From assembly GCF_964204645.1 (NCBI RefSeq), contig NC_134032.1:6011175-6075174 (forward strand): DNA of 64,000 nucleotides, read 5' to 3'. The notes below the pieces were generated by a model, which saw nothing but the letters and a program-made list of their open reading frames with translations, was not told where the DNA came from and did no database searches. Below are positions 10,909-20,327 of the stretch, piece by piece. Each line of letters opens with the position of its first letter. Position 1 is the stretch's first letter. Both the position numbers and the translations under genes were made by a program. The DNA comes from Tubulanus polymorphus (Eukaryota; Nemertea; Palaeonemertea; Tubulaniformes; Tubulanidae).

Positions 10909-12292
10909 GGGTTTCCAAAAGCTTTCCAATATAATAAATGAATTAAATATAATATTCCAGCAATAGATTTCAATAAAGATATTTCATATGGAAATGAAGT
11001 TTTAAATTCATTAATTAATTTAGATATTTATGTTACTGAAAGTAATCATTTTAATGTAAAGATGGAAAATATATTCAATGTTTATGAAATTAATTTTGAA
11101 AAAGAATTAAGTAAAGCAAAATTATGGATGTTAAAATCAAATATGCAATTCTGGCAAAACCAATTAAATTTTGCAGTTTATTGTGCAACAGCAGGGTGTG
11201 GTATGAGTTGGAATAATCATTTAAATGAACCAAATTTACCATTGATATTATCGCTCTTTAGATTTCATACATACTTAAATAAGATTAATATTAAATGAAT
11301 TAGAGTGTCCTTTACCAGGATCTAGATATTTTAAAGAATTAGATAATAGTATTAATTTATCAAAGTATTATAAGATATGTAATGAATTTAATATAGATAT
11401 AAATGATTCTGATTTTAGATCAAAGATGGGAACAATTACAGTGGGAGATTTATCTAAAGTAGAGAAAGCTATGGATGCAATGAATAATTCATCATTTCCA
11501 ATCGGAGGTTTTGCTGTCCCTTATACTAAATAATATAGAAAAACAATAAAAAATATTAACCAAAAAACGTTTAAATGGAATGAAATACCAAAATATTATA
11601 TCTATATCAAACAACAACAAAATAATGATGGTTGGATTAATTTCATTTTAGAAAATAGTGAAGGTTTTACAAAACCAGGTATACAAAGAATAAATCAATC
11701 TATTAGAACTTATTTGATTTGTATATTAGGATCACAGGTTGAAACAAGATCCCCAATAATTGGAAATTTAAATACTTCATTTGACGCGCAGAAACAATTT
11801 AAAGTTTTATTTGAAGATTCCATTCATAATGATAAAAATAGATCGATTCCAGAAAATATAGTCAGGTACCAAAATTATTTAGATGAATCACATGTAAGAT
11901 TGAATTATTGTATAGGGCCCAATTTATTAATTATTTCTAATGATTTAATATTACAAATGGGAAATATAATTGGTTATAATAATCTAATTAAAACTGCAAC
12001 AATACATAATAAGTTTCGATTAGATGACATAAATAAAACGATTATTACTGCTCCAAAATTAATGGAAGGTGAAAAAAAATTAAAGAAATATTCAATCCAC
12101 TGAAACTAAAACTAAGAATATTAAATTAAATAATGATTCTAAAATAAAAGATTACATACATCAGAAAATATAAAAACTGATATTATTCAGCATGATATAA
12201 TTAAAACTAATAATGATAATAAATCACATGAAAATACTAAATTAGCTATAACTTGTATAGGAATTGTAATTGTAGGAATATTATGTTTTTAA
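10906..12292 (+). pseudogene. Large conserved Polinton protein with C-terminal TM, about 460 aa
   Basis: ATG 10906 opens MGFPKAFQYNK, then a TGA. The frame resumes with a conserved-looking block containing LWMLKSNMQFW and YCATAGCGMSWNNHL, followed by a frameshift near 11280, ECPLPGSRYFKEL, and one TAA near 11531. It then continues into FAVPY, TKPGIQRINQ and NYCIGPNLLIISNDLI. After another frameshift near 12090 a low-complexity Asn/Lys linker leads to a C-terminal transmembrane segment (AITCIGIVIVGILC). Cys and Trp in the central block look structural. I recognise this as a protein that recurs in animal Polintons, but its role is unknown. Its size and tail anchor suggest a virion or membrane component. 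Confidence 0.6.
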
Positions 12293-12299
12293 ATTTTAA

Positions 12300-12317
12300 T
12301 TTTTTATCATATAAATG
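12300..12317 (+). promoter_or_regulatory. Late-promoter-like site before the 12315 gene
   Basis: A six-T run (12300-12305), a six-base spacer ATCATA and TAAATG at 12312-12317. Confidence 0.55.
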
Positions 12318-14019
12318 GATGAAGAAATTCCATTGGATGACATGGATCCTTTAGATGAACCTGGTATAAGTGATGAACCACAACCTGATTATAATGAAAC
12401 TAATATTGATAATGAAGTTGGATCAGCATATAATACTAATTTAGGTGAAGATGATTCTAGTGGGCCTATATTATATGATTTTGATGAATTTAAAGATGAT
12501 ACTATAACAGATAAAAAATCAAAAAATTATTTAGAATCCCACTATGAGATGATAATTAAAACTTGACCAGAAAGAAAAGATTTAATAAATAGATTAGAAA
12601 GAACAGAAAACCCTGAATTGAAAAAAGAATTATTATACATAAAACATAGTGTAACAAATACAGTTATTGAAGAATTATTACCAAAAAATATAACAGATAA
12701 CATTGAACCAGAAGATATTTCAGAACAAATTAGAGAAGATGATCCACATTTCATGAATAATTTAGAATTTAAAAATGATTCATGGAATTATAATGTTGAA
12801 TTAAATAACAAAACTGTATCAATTCAATTATCTAAAATGGGACAAGAAGATCTGTACCATCCTGAAATGCGTGCAGGATCTTCAATTGAACGTTGAAAAG
12901 GTGGTTCAGAATTTCTCAGAATTATATGGAATGCACTCGATAGAATACATGAAGGAAAACCAAATCCGAATATTGATATTAACAAATATTCACCATTTAA
13001 AAATCCAAATTTAAATCCTACTTATGTTGATCCAGAAATGGAAGAGTATGGAGATCGATTAGATAAATTATGAACTTCAACACCAGAAACATCGAGAAGA
13101 GATATTCAACAAATTGATAATGATTCAAGACAATTACAATTAGTATTAGAAAAACAAATTGATAGATTAAGAGATTCAGAAGAAGAGATGAATAGTACTT
13201 TAGATACATCTCGTACTGGAACAAATCAAATACAACATTTATTAGAAAAAGGATTACTTCATTTAAATGAAGAACAATTAAAAATATTTCCAGAACAAGC
13301 ACGTAGAGAAATTAAAGGTATGCAAGAATCAGCTGGTGAAATTGCTAATATTAAGATGAGATTTTCTAAAATAACCATGTTAGAAAAAGAATTAACTGAT
13401 GCAAATGAAGAATCAAAACAATTAGAATTAGATAAAGATCTTCAAGTAATTGATGAAGTTGAATATGAATGCAGAACGTTAGCTTTAGAAAAAGAAATTG
13501 ATGATTTAAAATATAACAAAGAATTACAGGAAAAAGAAAGAGATGTATTATTGAAATCATATGATCTTAATCATATTAAAAAATTTAAAGTTATTTTTAA
13601 AGATTTAATAATAAAACCGGATTCTAAAATATCATTAAAAGATAGAATAAGATTATTATTTAAATTAGAAGGTATAACAATTCTTTCAATTCTAACAGCG
13701 GTAACTATGATATTTACAACAATTGGTTTAGCTATTTCAAATTCATTAAAATCTACACCAAATGATAATACTACCAAATGATAATAATTCTATACAAGAT
13801 AAAGTGAAAGATGGTTTAAAAAAATTAGCAAAATATCTATGGGAACTATCTAAAAAATCTGCTGCATCATTACTTGGAATTATTGCATCAATTGTTGGTT
13901 TTATATTGAAATCTGCTGGAAATATTCTTAACTTTGCTGCTGAACATATTATTTTATTTTTAATTACTGTTGCAAGTGCAATTATTTTTGGGTTAGTGAA
14001 TATGATCAAAAATAAATAA
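12315..14019 (+). pseudogene. Coiled-coil membrane protein of the Polinton, about 565 aa
   Basis: From ATG 12315, the order is an acidic N-terminus (DDMDPLDEPG) and a helical region, then the well-kept block ending SPFKNPNLNPTYVDPEMEEY. A long coiled coil follows (about 13100-13560), then KFKVIFKDLIIKP and a transmembrane helix (about 13675-13745). After a frameshift near 13780 two more hydrophobic helices follow (about 13850-14000). The first 1.46 kb is a single frame broken only by three TGA codons (12564, 12894, 13070). The multi-TM tail suggests a membrane-active virion component. This is inference; the family recurs in animal Polintons without a known function. The tail repeats ACCAAATGATAATA at the frameshift. 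Confidence 0.6.
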
Positions 14020-14025
14020 TTAATA

Positions 14026-14042
14026 TTTTTGTTAAATAAATG
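14026..14042 (+). promoter_or_regulatory. Late-promoter-like site before the capsid gene
   Basis: A five-T run (14026-14030), a six-base spacer GTTAAA and TAAATG at 14037-14042. Confidence 0.52.
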
Positions 14043-15230
14043 AGTGGGAGTTACATGAATCCTTCTAAGAATTCTAGAATATCTAATGCTATTAAAGCAG
14101 AGAGATCGCATCATATTATTACTCATAATCATTCTAATATTAATCCCGATGAAACTTTATATGTTAGAATCCCTCGATTAAAACAACATACTTTTTATGT
14201 TCCAAATAGTATTTATTTATCAGCTGATATAAAAGTAACTGGCCATGATAATAATTATGTTGTAGATAATGTTGGGAGATATCTAATTAAAAAATTAACC
14301 ATAAAGATTGGACCAGAAATAGTTTTTTCATTAGATGATTATAATTTATTTATGCATTAAGATTTATGGTTAACAAAAGAAAATAGAAAAAAATATGATA
14401 TTTCGAGGCATCCAATCAGAAAACATAATAAATTAAGATCAGAAGCTAATAATGCAATAATAACTAATGCTACAGATAATTTGATTAAAAAGATTTATGG
14501 AAGCAAATATAAAATTCCATAAGACTTTGAATTGATAAATAATAATGCACCTTTGTATAAATATGCAATTCATGAAGATATTATATTCGAAATAACATTT
14601 GCTCCCGTTAATGAAATTGTGCTATCTAGCGTTGTTAAAGATATGGGTTATAAATTATCGAATATATGTTTAGAATATGATACAGTAACTGATGAAAATA
14701 TTGCTAGCATAATTCAAACTCAATACAATCAAGGATTTTCTTTATTATGTGATTTTATTGATAAATTTAAAACTGTAACTATTAATGCAAGTGATGAAAT
14801 AATTAACTTCCCAAGAAGATCTATTAAAGGTATATTAATATTTTTTTACCATTGCAACATATTCTTTTCGTGCAATAAATGTTGATAATTATTACAATCC
14901 GGAAATAACAAAAGTAGAAATAACTATCGAATGTATAGAAAATAAAATATTTTGCCAAGGAATGAGAATGATTGATCAGTGGCCAGAAATTAGAAAACAT
15001 TTTATGAATGAAAAAATAAATATAATAAATATGCATTATGGTTAGATTTTAGAACAACTGAGGATAATTTATTACATGGTTCTGGGGAAAAACTACAGAA
15101 CACTAAAGATGGAATACAACTATTCATGACAAAGGAAAAAGGAAGCTTAAATTTCAAAATGCACATTTATATTATATATGACGCGCAATTAAATATTGTT
15201 GATTCTCAATTTAATAGTGTTATGTATTAG
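14040..15230 (+). pseudogene. Candidate major capsid protein of the Polinton
   Basis: The frame from ATG 14040 reads about 395 codons with TAA at 14358 and 14520 and frameshifts near 14845 and 15040, ending at TAG 15228. It is beta-strand rich. Landmarks are the N-terminal block ETLYVRIPRLKQHTFYVP, a DLWLTKENR helix after the first stop, NFPRRSIKGI before the first frameshift, and the C-terminal block IYIIYDAQLNIVDSQF. Position among the late genes, length and strand pattern suit a double jelly-roll capsid protein. The call rests on general resemblance and not on a structural comparison. Confidence 0.6.
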
Positions 15231-15262
15231 AATTTCAGTTTTAATAAAAAATTCTATAATAA

Positions 15263-16422
15263 ATGGATGAAGGTAAGTTATATGAAAGAATAAATGCTGA
15301 TAAAGAAATCAATGATGATTTGTATTATGTAATACCTTATAAAAGAATAAATGAATATATTGGAACATTTTTATTAAATGAATTAAATCAATACAAAGAA
15401 TATCTAATTGAACGTAATAATGATATAAAAAAAAGATAATATAGGTAATGATAATATAGATATTATACCTTCTACATCTAATAATAAGAATATTGAAACT
15501 AAAAAAAGATGATAATATTGAAACAAAAATAGAAAATAATGTTGAACCTAAAATAGAAGATAATATTGAATCTAAAATAGAAGATAATATTGAAACAAAA
15601 AAAGAAGGTAATGTTATACCTTCTAAATTGAATGATGATAAGATTGAACCTGATATTAAAACCAAAAAGACAAATGAAAAATATTGTGACGTATGTAAGA
15701 AATATATATCACATAAAAATTGGGCAACTCATAAGAAATCAAAGAAACATGTAGAAAAAGAAAAGAATAATAATATCATAGATAAAGTTAATACAATTGA
15801 AACTAATGATACCATAGATAATATAACAGATAATGTTGATACAATTGAAAATAATGATAATGAAACAATTGATGATTCTAAAAAACATTATAATGTTTGT
15901 AATTTAGATATTTCTAAAAGTAATTTTTCTAAGCATAAAAAATCTCAGGGACATATAGAAAATGAAAGGGAGTTAGAAGAACATGAAAAGAAATTGGAAA
16001 GAAATAAAACGTGTCAATATTTTAATAAGAGAATTGAACCTGTTGATGAAAATACTCATTATAAATCAAAATTACATCTAATTAATGTTTATAAAAATGA
16101 AAGTATGATACCATTGTTAAATAACCCAATGAAATGTATCAAATATTTTGATCCTAAAACTAAACAATATTATATATTCTATAAGTTGTTATTTGAAAAA
16201 TTATTAGCTTATGCAGAAGATAATCCTAAACAAATATATAAATTATCATATTCGAGAAAAATAGATTTAAGTTATCTAACAAAAAATTTTGGATATCATT
16301 TTGATTTCTATTTTGATGAATACTTTGAAAAATTAAGAAAAGAAGGTAAGATACATACTAATTATTATTATTTGATGGCTCAACTGAAATTAATAAATCT
16401 ACCTAAGCATTATTATGGATAA
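15263..16422 (+). pseudogene. Asn/Asp-rich protein with C2H2-type zinc fingers
   Basis: ATG 15263 (context ATAATAAATG) opens a frame that shifts near 15430. The main part from about 15493 encodes a repetitive acidic linker with recurrent KIEDNIE units. It then has a finger CDVCKKYISHKNWATHKK...H (about residues 65-85), a second linker, and a degraded second finger in which the first Cys is replaced by Tyr-Asn (HYNVCNLDISKSNFSKHKK). A helical C-terminal domain of about 150 residues follows. A third CQYF...H remnant follows the second finger. It ends the + strand block and could be a nucleic-acid-binding virion or regulatory protein; that is inference. Confidence 0.55.
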
Positions 16423-16504
16423 GATATAAACCAAGATGACTTTATAAACTTACTAGAAACAAAATTAGAATAAAAATTGTTAATAATAACTATTTATATA
16501 TCTA

Positions 16505-16573
16505 TGTAGTAGACGTACGTAAGAATCCAAGAATCCAAGAAAGTAAGAAAGTACTCATACGTCTAGTACATAC
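16505..16573. repeat. Palindrome 1 in the convergent spacer
   Basis: The arms GTAGTAGACGTACG and CATACGTCTAGTAC face each other around a core of tandem AAGAATCC and AAGTAAGAAAG pieces. It is related to the longer palindrome at 16879-16975. Confidence 0.6.
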
Positions 16574-16878
16574 ATATATAAATTAGTTTTCTTAAAAATT
16601 AAAAATATAAATTATTAATTGAAGTATAGAAATAGTTATAACATAATCTATTTTTATTTTATTGAGTGAAAACATATAATTTATTCATTTTTATATACTT
16701 CATTTAATAATTGATATTTGTAATTATCATAAATATAAATTATATATATAAATAATTTATATAATTTATATATTTGTACCCCTGTGTAAACATAAATTAT
16801 AAACATAGTTTTAATATATAATTTATTCATTATTATATATTTCATTTAATAATTTTTAAAAAACTAATTTATATATCT

Positions 16879-16975
16879 ATATACTAGACGTATGAGTAAG
16901 AATCCAAGAATTCTTACTTTCTTACTTTCTTAGCAAGAATCTTGGTTTCTTACTCATACGTCTAGTACTTAGATA
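16879..16975. repeat. Palindrome 2 in the convergent spacer
   Basis: The arms begin TACTAGACGTATGAGTAAGA and are mirrored at the right end (TCTTACTCATACGTCTAGTA). The stem is about 30 bp with few mismatches, and the loop contains TTCTTACTTTCTTACTTTCT. It could act as a bidirectional transcript-end hairpin or be a small fold-back insertion. Confidence 0.65.
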
Positions 16976-16984
16976 TTTAAATAG

Positions 16985-17596
16985 TTATTTTATAAATTTA
17001 TATTCATAAGGAAATTGAAGCCTCAGTAATAATTTTGAGCCTTTATTACTTTTTAATGTATTCATATATTCATCATGTAATTCAGTAGGTATAATTTGAT
17101 TTTCTTCCAGAGATTGTTGCATAGATTTTCCATCTTTATTGTAGAATAAAACTAAAAATCTAATGTTTTCTCTAAAGGGTTTAACAATTGAATTATATTT
17201 TTGATTTAAAACCCATGTTGTTATCCCAAAATGTCTACCAGAGAAAGCTAAATAACATAACTCACTTTCTCTAACTTTTGAATCATGTAAATTAGCACAA
17301 TCATCTATAATGAATAATGTATTTGATACTTTATAAATATCTAATGCTATTTTAATACAATTATCTAAATTTTCTTTTACTGTTTTAGGATCTAATATAA
17401 TAAACTTTTTTATCTTAACTATATCTCTATTATATGTTTTATTCATTTCATACGTGGGGCAGAATAATATTATATTATCAAAATGATTCTAATAAATAGT
17501 TTCTAACAAATCTAGTATGAAATGTGTTTTACCACAATTTGTTACTCCAGTAACTAACATATTATGTGGTTCAAATATAAATAAATCTTTATTCAT
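16985..17596 (-). pseudogene. FtsK/HerA-type genome-packaging ATPase of the Polinton
   Basis: This P-loop ATPase is expected to pump DNA into the capsid. ATG at 17596-17594 (context AATAAATG) gives an N-terminal Walker A motif GVTNCGKTH near residue 18 and an in-frame TAG about 15 codons later. Then come FCPTYE, Walker B LFIIDDC, a SGRH motif and WVLNQKY, with the C-terminus at 16985. At about 203 codons it is slightly short for A32-like ATPases (usually 220-260). All nucleotide-binding motifs are visible, and a single stop inactivates it. The integrase stop codon directly abuts its ATG. Confidence 0.88.
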
Positions 17597-18627
17597 TTAT
17601 TCTTTTAATTTTACTAAATTAAATTTATCATCATACCCTTTATATTTCACTAAAGAATACTTTTTTCCTTTAAGAGTTTTTGTTTTTATTACCTTTTTTG
17701 TATCCTAATTCATCTGGATTTGGTACAAGTGATAATTCTTGTTCATAAAAATAACCTAATATTTCTTCATCTTTTAAATTTTCTAATTTATAAACAAATG
17801 GTTTAGTTAATATTATCTTTTTGATCTTGAATATTTCTTCGGTAAAATTTGGAGGTATAACCTTTATAAAATGTTTTTCGATATTTAGATATTCTAACAT
17901 GTTGTCCAATTTTAAATTTAGGTTCACCGAAATCATGTGTAACAAATGCGTTATATAAATTATTCCAAACTATTTCTGAATTATCTTCTTTTCTTGCTTG
18001 TATAAGTTTCATACCAATACTTGAATGTTTAGAATTATTATAACCTTTAACTAAATCATCTAATACATCGATATATTTATATGTTTCATTTGCTGTAAAA
18101 TATTTCCACATTCTAGTTTTCAATGTTTTATTAAATCTTTCTATAATGGATGCTTTTTTTATCTGAGTGCATTGAAGAATACTCTACATCGTTTTCAGAT
18201 AATAGTTTTTTAAAATGTTTATTATAGAATTCCTTACCTTCATAAAATTGTATCTTACCTGGAATAGCTTCTTTAAATATTGATTTAAAGGTATTAGTAA
18301 CTTCTATACCAGTTTTATTTTTTGATTGGTATACTCCATGCTTATCTACTGAATATATCTATAACATATATATCTATTCATGTTTATTAAATCTGCTTGC
18401 CATTGTTGATCAATATATGAAACCATAACTTTTCTTGTTAAATAATTCTTATCCATTTTCTTATGGATTTGATATGTCGGTTGATTTTGCAACCACAATT
18501 TTGATTCACTATATTTTATATTTTCTTTATCAGATTTAATTTTATCCCATAATTCTGAAATACTAGAATATGATACTTCACTCTCTGGGTTATAATATAA
18601 ATCTCTTAAATATTGTTCTTTGTTCAT
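17597..18627 (-). pseudogene. Polinton retroviral-type integrase with chromodomain-like tail
   Basis: This DDE integrase (rve fold) inserts the element. From ATG 18627 there is an N-terminal helical region, KKMDKNYLTRKVMVSYIDQQWQADL with the first Asp, then a deletion/frameshift that removes the stretch before IDIFSR. The segment GKIQFYEGKEFYNKHFKKLL follows, in which the second catalytic Asp position reads Tyr. A third frameshift precedes the ERFNKTLK block carrying the Glu. The C-terminal region ends in a chromo-like KYKGYDDKFN piece. An upstream in-frame ATG at about 18713, broken by TAA near 18637, may be the true start. Multiple frameshifts plus D-to-Y make it inactive. Confidence 0.85.
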
Positions 18628-18706
18628 CTTCTTTTAATCCATTAATAATAATCTTGGTTTATTTTCAATGGTTTTATCATTTGACTTATTTTCTGGTATA
18701 ATAGGT

Positions 18707-18997
18707 TTAATCATCGGAATCATTATTATTAGATTTGGATTTATATTTATTTATTACGCCAGAAAATATAATAACTGTTACTAATCCAATTGTAATATAT
18801 AATTTACTATTACTTCCAGCATTAGAAGAATCAGATGGATTATCATTCGAATTAATAACAGATAATTTCTGTGGTTCATTTACATCAGTTAATTTCTTTT
18901 TCTTAGCTCTTTTTAACTCTGAAGATCTTTTACCGAATTCCCTTGCCCATTTAATTTGTTTTTCAGATCTAGGCTTCTTCTTAACATCATCACTCAT
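18707..18997 (-). CDS. Small tail-anchored Polinton protein, 96 aa, intact
   Basis: The frame is uninterrupted from ATG 18997 (context AATAAATG) to TAA 18707. The N-terminal half is very basic (KKKPRSEKQIKWAREFGKRS, RAKKKK), followed by an Asn/Ser linker and one transmembrane helix (about residues 68-84, LYITIGLVTVIIFSGVI), ending NNNDSDD. The basic-then-TM design suits a small DNA- or membrane-binding virion protein. The start overlaps the end of the upstream gene. Function unknown. Confidence 0.6.
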   Translation of the reverse strand: MSDDVKKKPRSEKQIKWAREFGKRSSELKRAKKKKLTDVNEPQKLSVINSNDNPSDSSNAGSNSKLYITIGLVTVIIFSGVINKYKSKSNNNDSDD

Positions 18998-19558
18998 TTA
19001 TTTTAGTTAATTTTTGTTCTGATTCAATATCTTCTGATTTATTTTTATCTTTGTATTCTATAGGTTTGATACTAGAAAATGTTATAACTCCAGTGGAAAT
19101 CAATGTCATTATTCCTCCTAATTGGAATGAAGCGTATCCAACCTATTTTTGAAGTTCTGTCATAACTAAATAATCATTTTTTAAATCACTATATAATTTA
19201 TTTTCATCATCAATTGGTATAATCCGGTTACATAACTTAGAGTAATATTTAACTATTCCATCACTAATAGAGTCATTTATTCTAGCTAATCTAGCTTCTT
19301 CATATATTTTGAAATGTTTGATTACTTTATCTGGTTTCATGGCATCTAGTTCTTGAAAAGTTAAAATTTTTCCGATAAACATTTACCACTAGCAATTAAT
19401 AATTCTAGATGGTGCTTACATGTTAAATAGTATTCAAAATCAATATTATTATCAACTTGAGCACAATTAGAAACAACTGTATCTTTATTATCTGTAATAT
19501 CTAAATCCTCAATTGTCTTTTCAATATCGGTATTATTCTTATTAGATTTCTTTGACAT
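18990..19558 (-). pseudogene. Conserved small Polinton protein, about 185 aa, broken
   Basis: ATG at 19558 is preceded by TATA and a seven-A run on the + strand (a T-run in sense). The frame covers an Asn/Asp-rich N-terminus and CKHHLELLIASGK, shifts near 19375, and resumes with TFQELDAMKPDKVIKHFKIYEEAR and DLKNDYLVMTELQK. A TAG follows at 19143, then a hydrophobic helix (GIMTLISTGVITFSS) and a charged tail overlapping the next gene by about three codons. The helical core plus C-terminal TM is a pattern I have seen in animal Polintons, but no function is known. Confidence 0.52.
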
Positions 19559-19572
19559 TTATATTAAAAAAA
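19556..19572 (-). promoter_or_regulatory. Late-promoter-like site on the - strand
   Basis: Read on the - strand, a seven-T run (19572-19566) is followed by four bases and TAAATG (19561-19556). It is the - strand counterpart of the + strand sites, with a shorter spacer. Confidence 0.4.
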
Positions 19573-19599
19573 GCGCAAAGAAATATTATAAGTATTCTT

Positions 19600-19960
19600 C
19601 AGATGATACTAATAACTCTTTGGGTTAATACTAGTGTCTCTTTGGGTTAATACTAGCTATTTGAAGTCATTGTTTTTTAGTATTTTTTATTTGTGATATA
19701 AAGTATTCTCTTTTTGAAAAGAAATGCAAAAGAAAATATAAAAAATATAATAGAATTCACTATCTATTTGAAGATATGTAATTTTTATTTAAATCTTATC
19801 AAAATCTATTCAATCTTGTGCCAATTAGAATTGCCAAAAGAAAATATTAAAAATATAATAGAATTCACTGGCTAGTTGAAGTAATTGTTTTTTTAAATAC
19901 TTCTTATTTAAATTAGGATTCAATATCTCATTACAATTGTCTATCTATTAGGAGCAATTT
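19600..19960. repeat. ~108-bp direct repeats beyond the last Polinton gene
   Basis: The unit CAAAAGAAAATATWAAAAATATA followed by GAATTCACT occurs at 19727 and 19835. A shorter related copy (AATACTAGCTATTTGAAGTCATTG) begins near 19647, and GGGTTAATACTAG is duplicated at 19622 and 19641. Subterminal tandem repeats are common in Polintons, so this may lie near the right end, although - strand genes of similar character continue beyond it. Confidence 0.55.
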
Positions 19961-20098
19961 AATTGTCCAGATATTTCGGATCCTCGATAAAAAATCCTCA
20001 ACTGAAAATCAATTCAACGAAAACACCGGGTGGAAATACTATTTCATAAACACATATATTTATTATGCAAATTTTAGCGATCGAAGATAGAACAATGA

Positions 20099-20124
20099 AA
20101 AGCGGTCCTAGAAGACCGCTTTTG
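20099..20124. repeat. Perfect 10-bp hairpin AAAAGCGGTC..GACCGCTTTT
   Basis: The stem AAAAGCGGTC pairs perfectly with GACCGCTTTT across a 6-base loop. It is followed by GCTTCTGCGCATGCGCC, which holds the palindrome GCGCATGCGC (an NRF1-type site in animals). It may be a promoter or a small mobile-element tip; no gene start is tied to it. Confidence 0.4.
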
Positions 20125-20327
20125 CTTCTGCGCATGCGCCAATTATATAATTTATTCCGTAAACTACAACATTCAAACATAGAACAGTAACCAATCAATA
20201 CAGAACAGCCGTCGCCATCAACAACGACCGAACGACTAATGCATAACAATACAATATTAAAGCAGATATACACAATCAAGAATACACTTTTTGATATCTA
20301 TATTACAAAGATCTTCAGCGTTATAAT

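Larger units (their letters stand above)
16423..16984. other. Convergent spacer with paired palindromes and direct repeats
   Basis: This spacer separates the + and - gene blocks and is almost pure A/T. It carries two related palindromes (16505-16573 and 16879-16975) and a ~40-bp direct repeat (AATTTATTCATT..TATA at 16674 and 16820). No reading frame is present. Both transcript sets would end here. Confidence 0.7.

Noticed and set aside
10906-13781. TGA read as tryptophan in the Polinton late genes
   Set aside because: Several TGA codons fall where Trp would be plausible, and the first 1.46 kb of the 12315 gene is broken only by TGA. But TAA and TAG also interrupt the capsid, 10906, 10012, polB and ATPase frames, and TGG is used for Trp in the same genes. 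Ordinary decay explains it.
20099-20124. Bacterial rho-independent terminator or bacterial contamination
   Set aside because: The hairpin plus T-tract resembles a terminator, but its surroundings are eukaryotic mobile elements and the - strand genes lack ribosome-binding sites.
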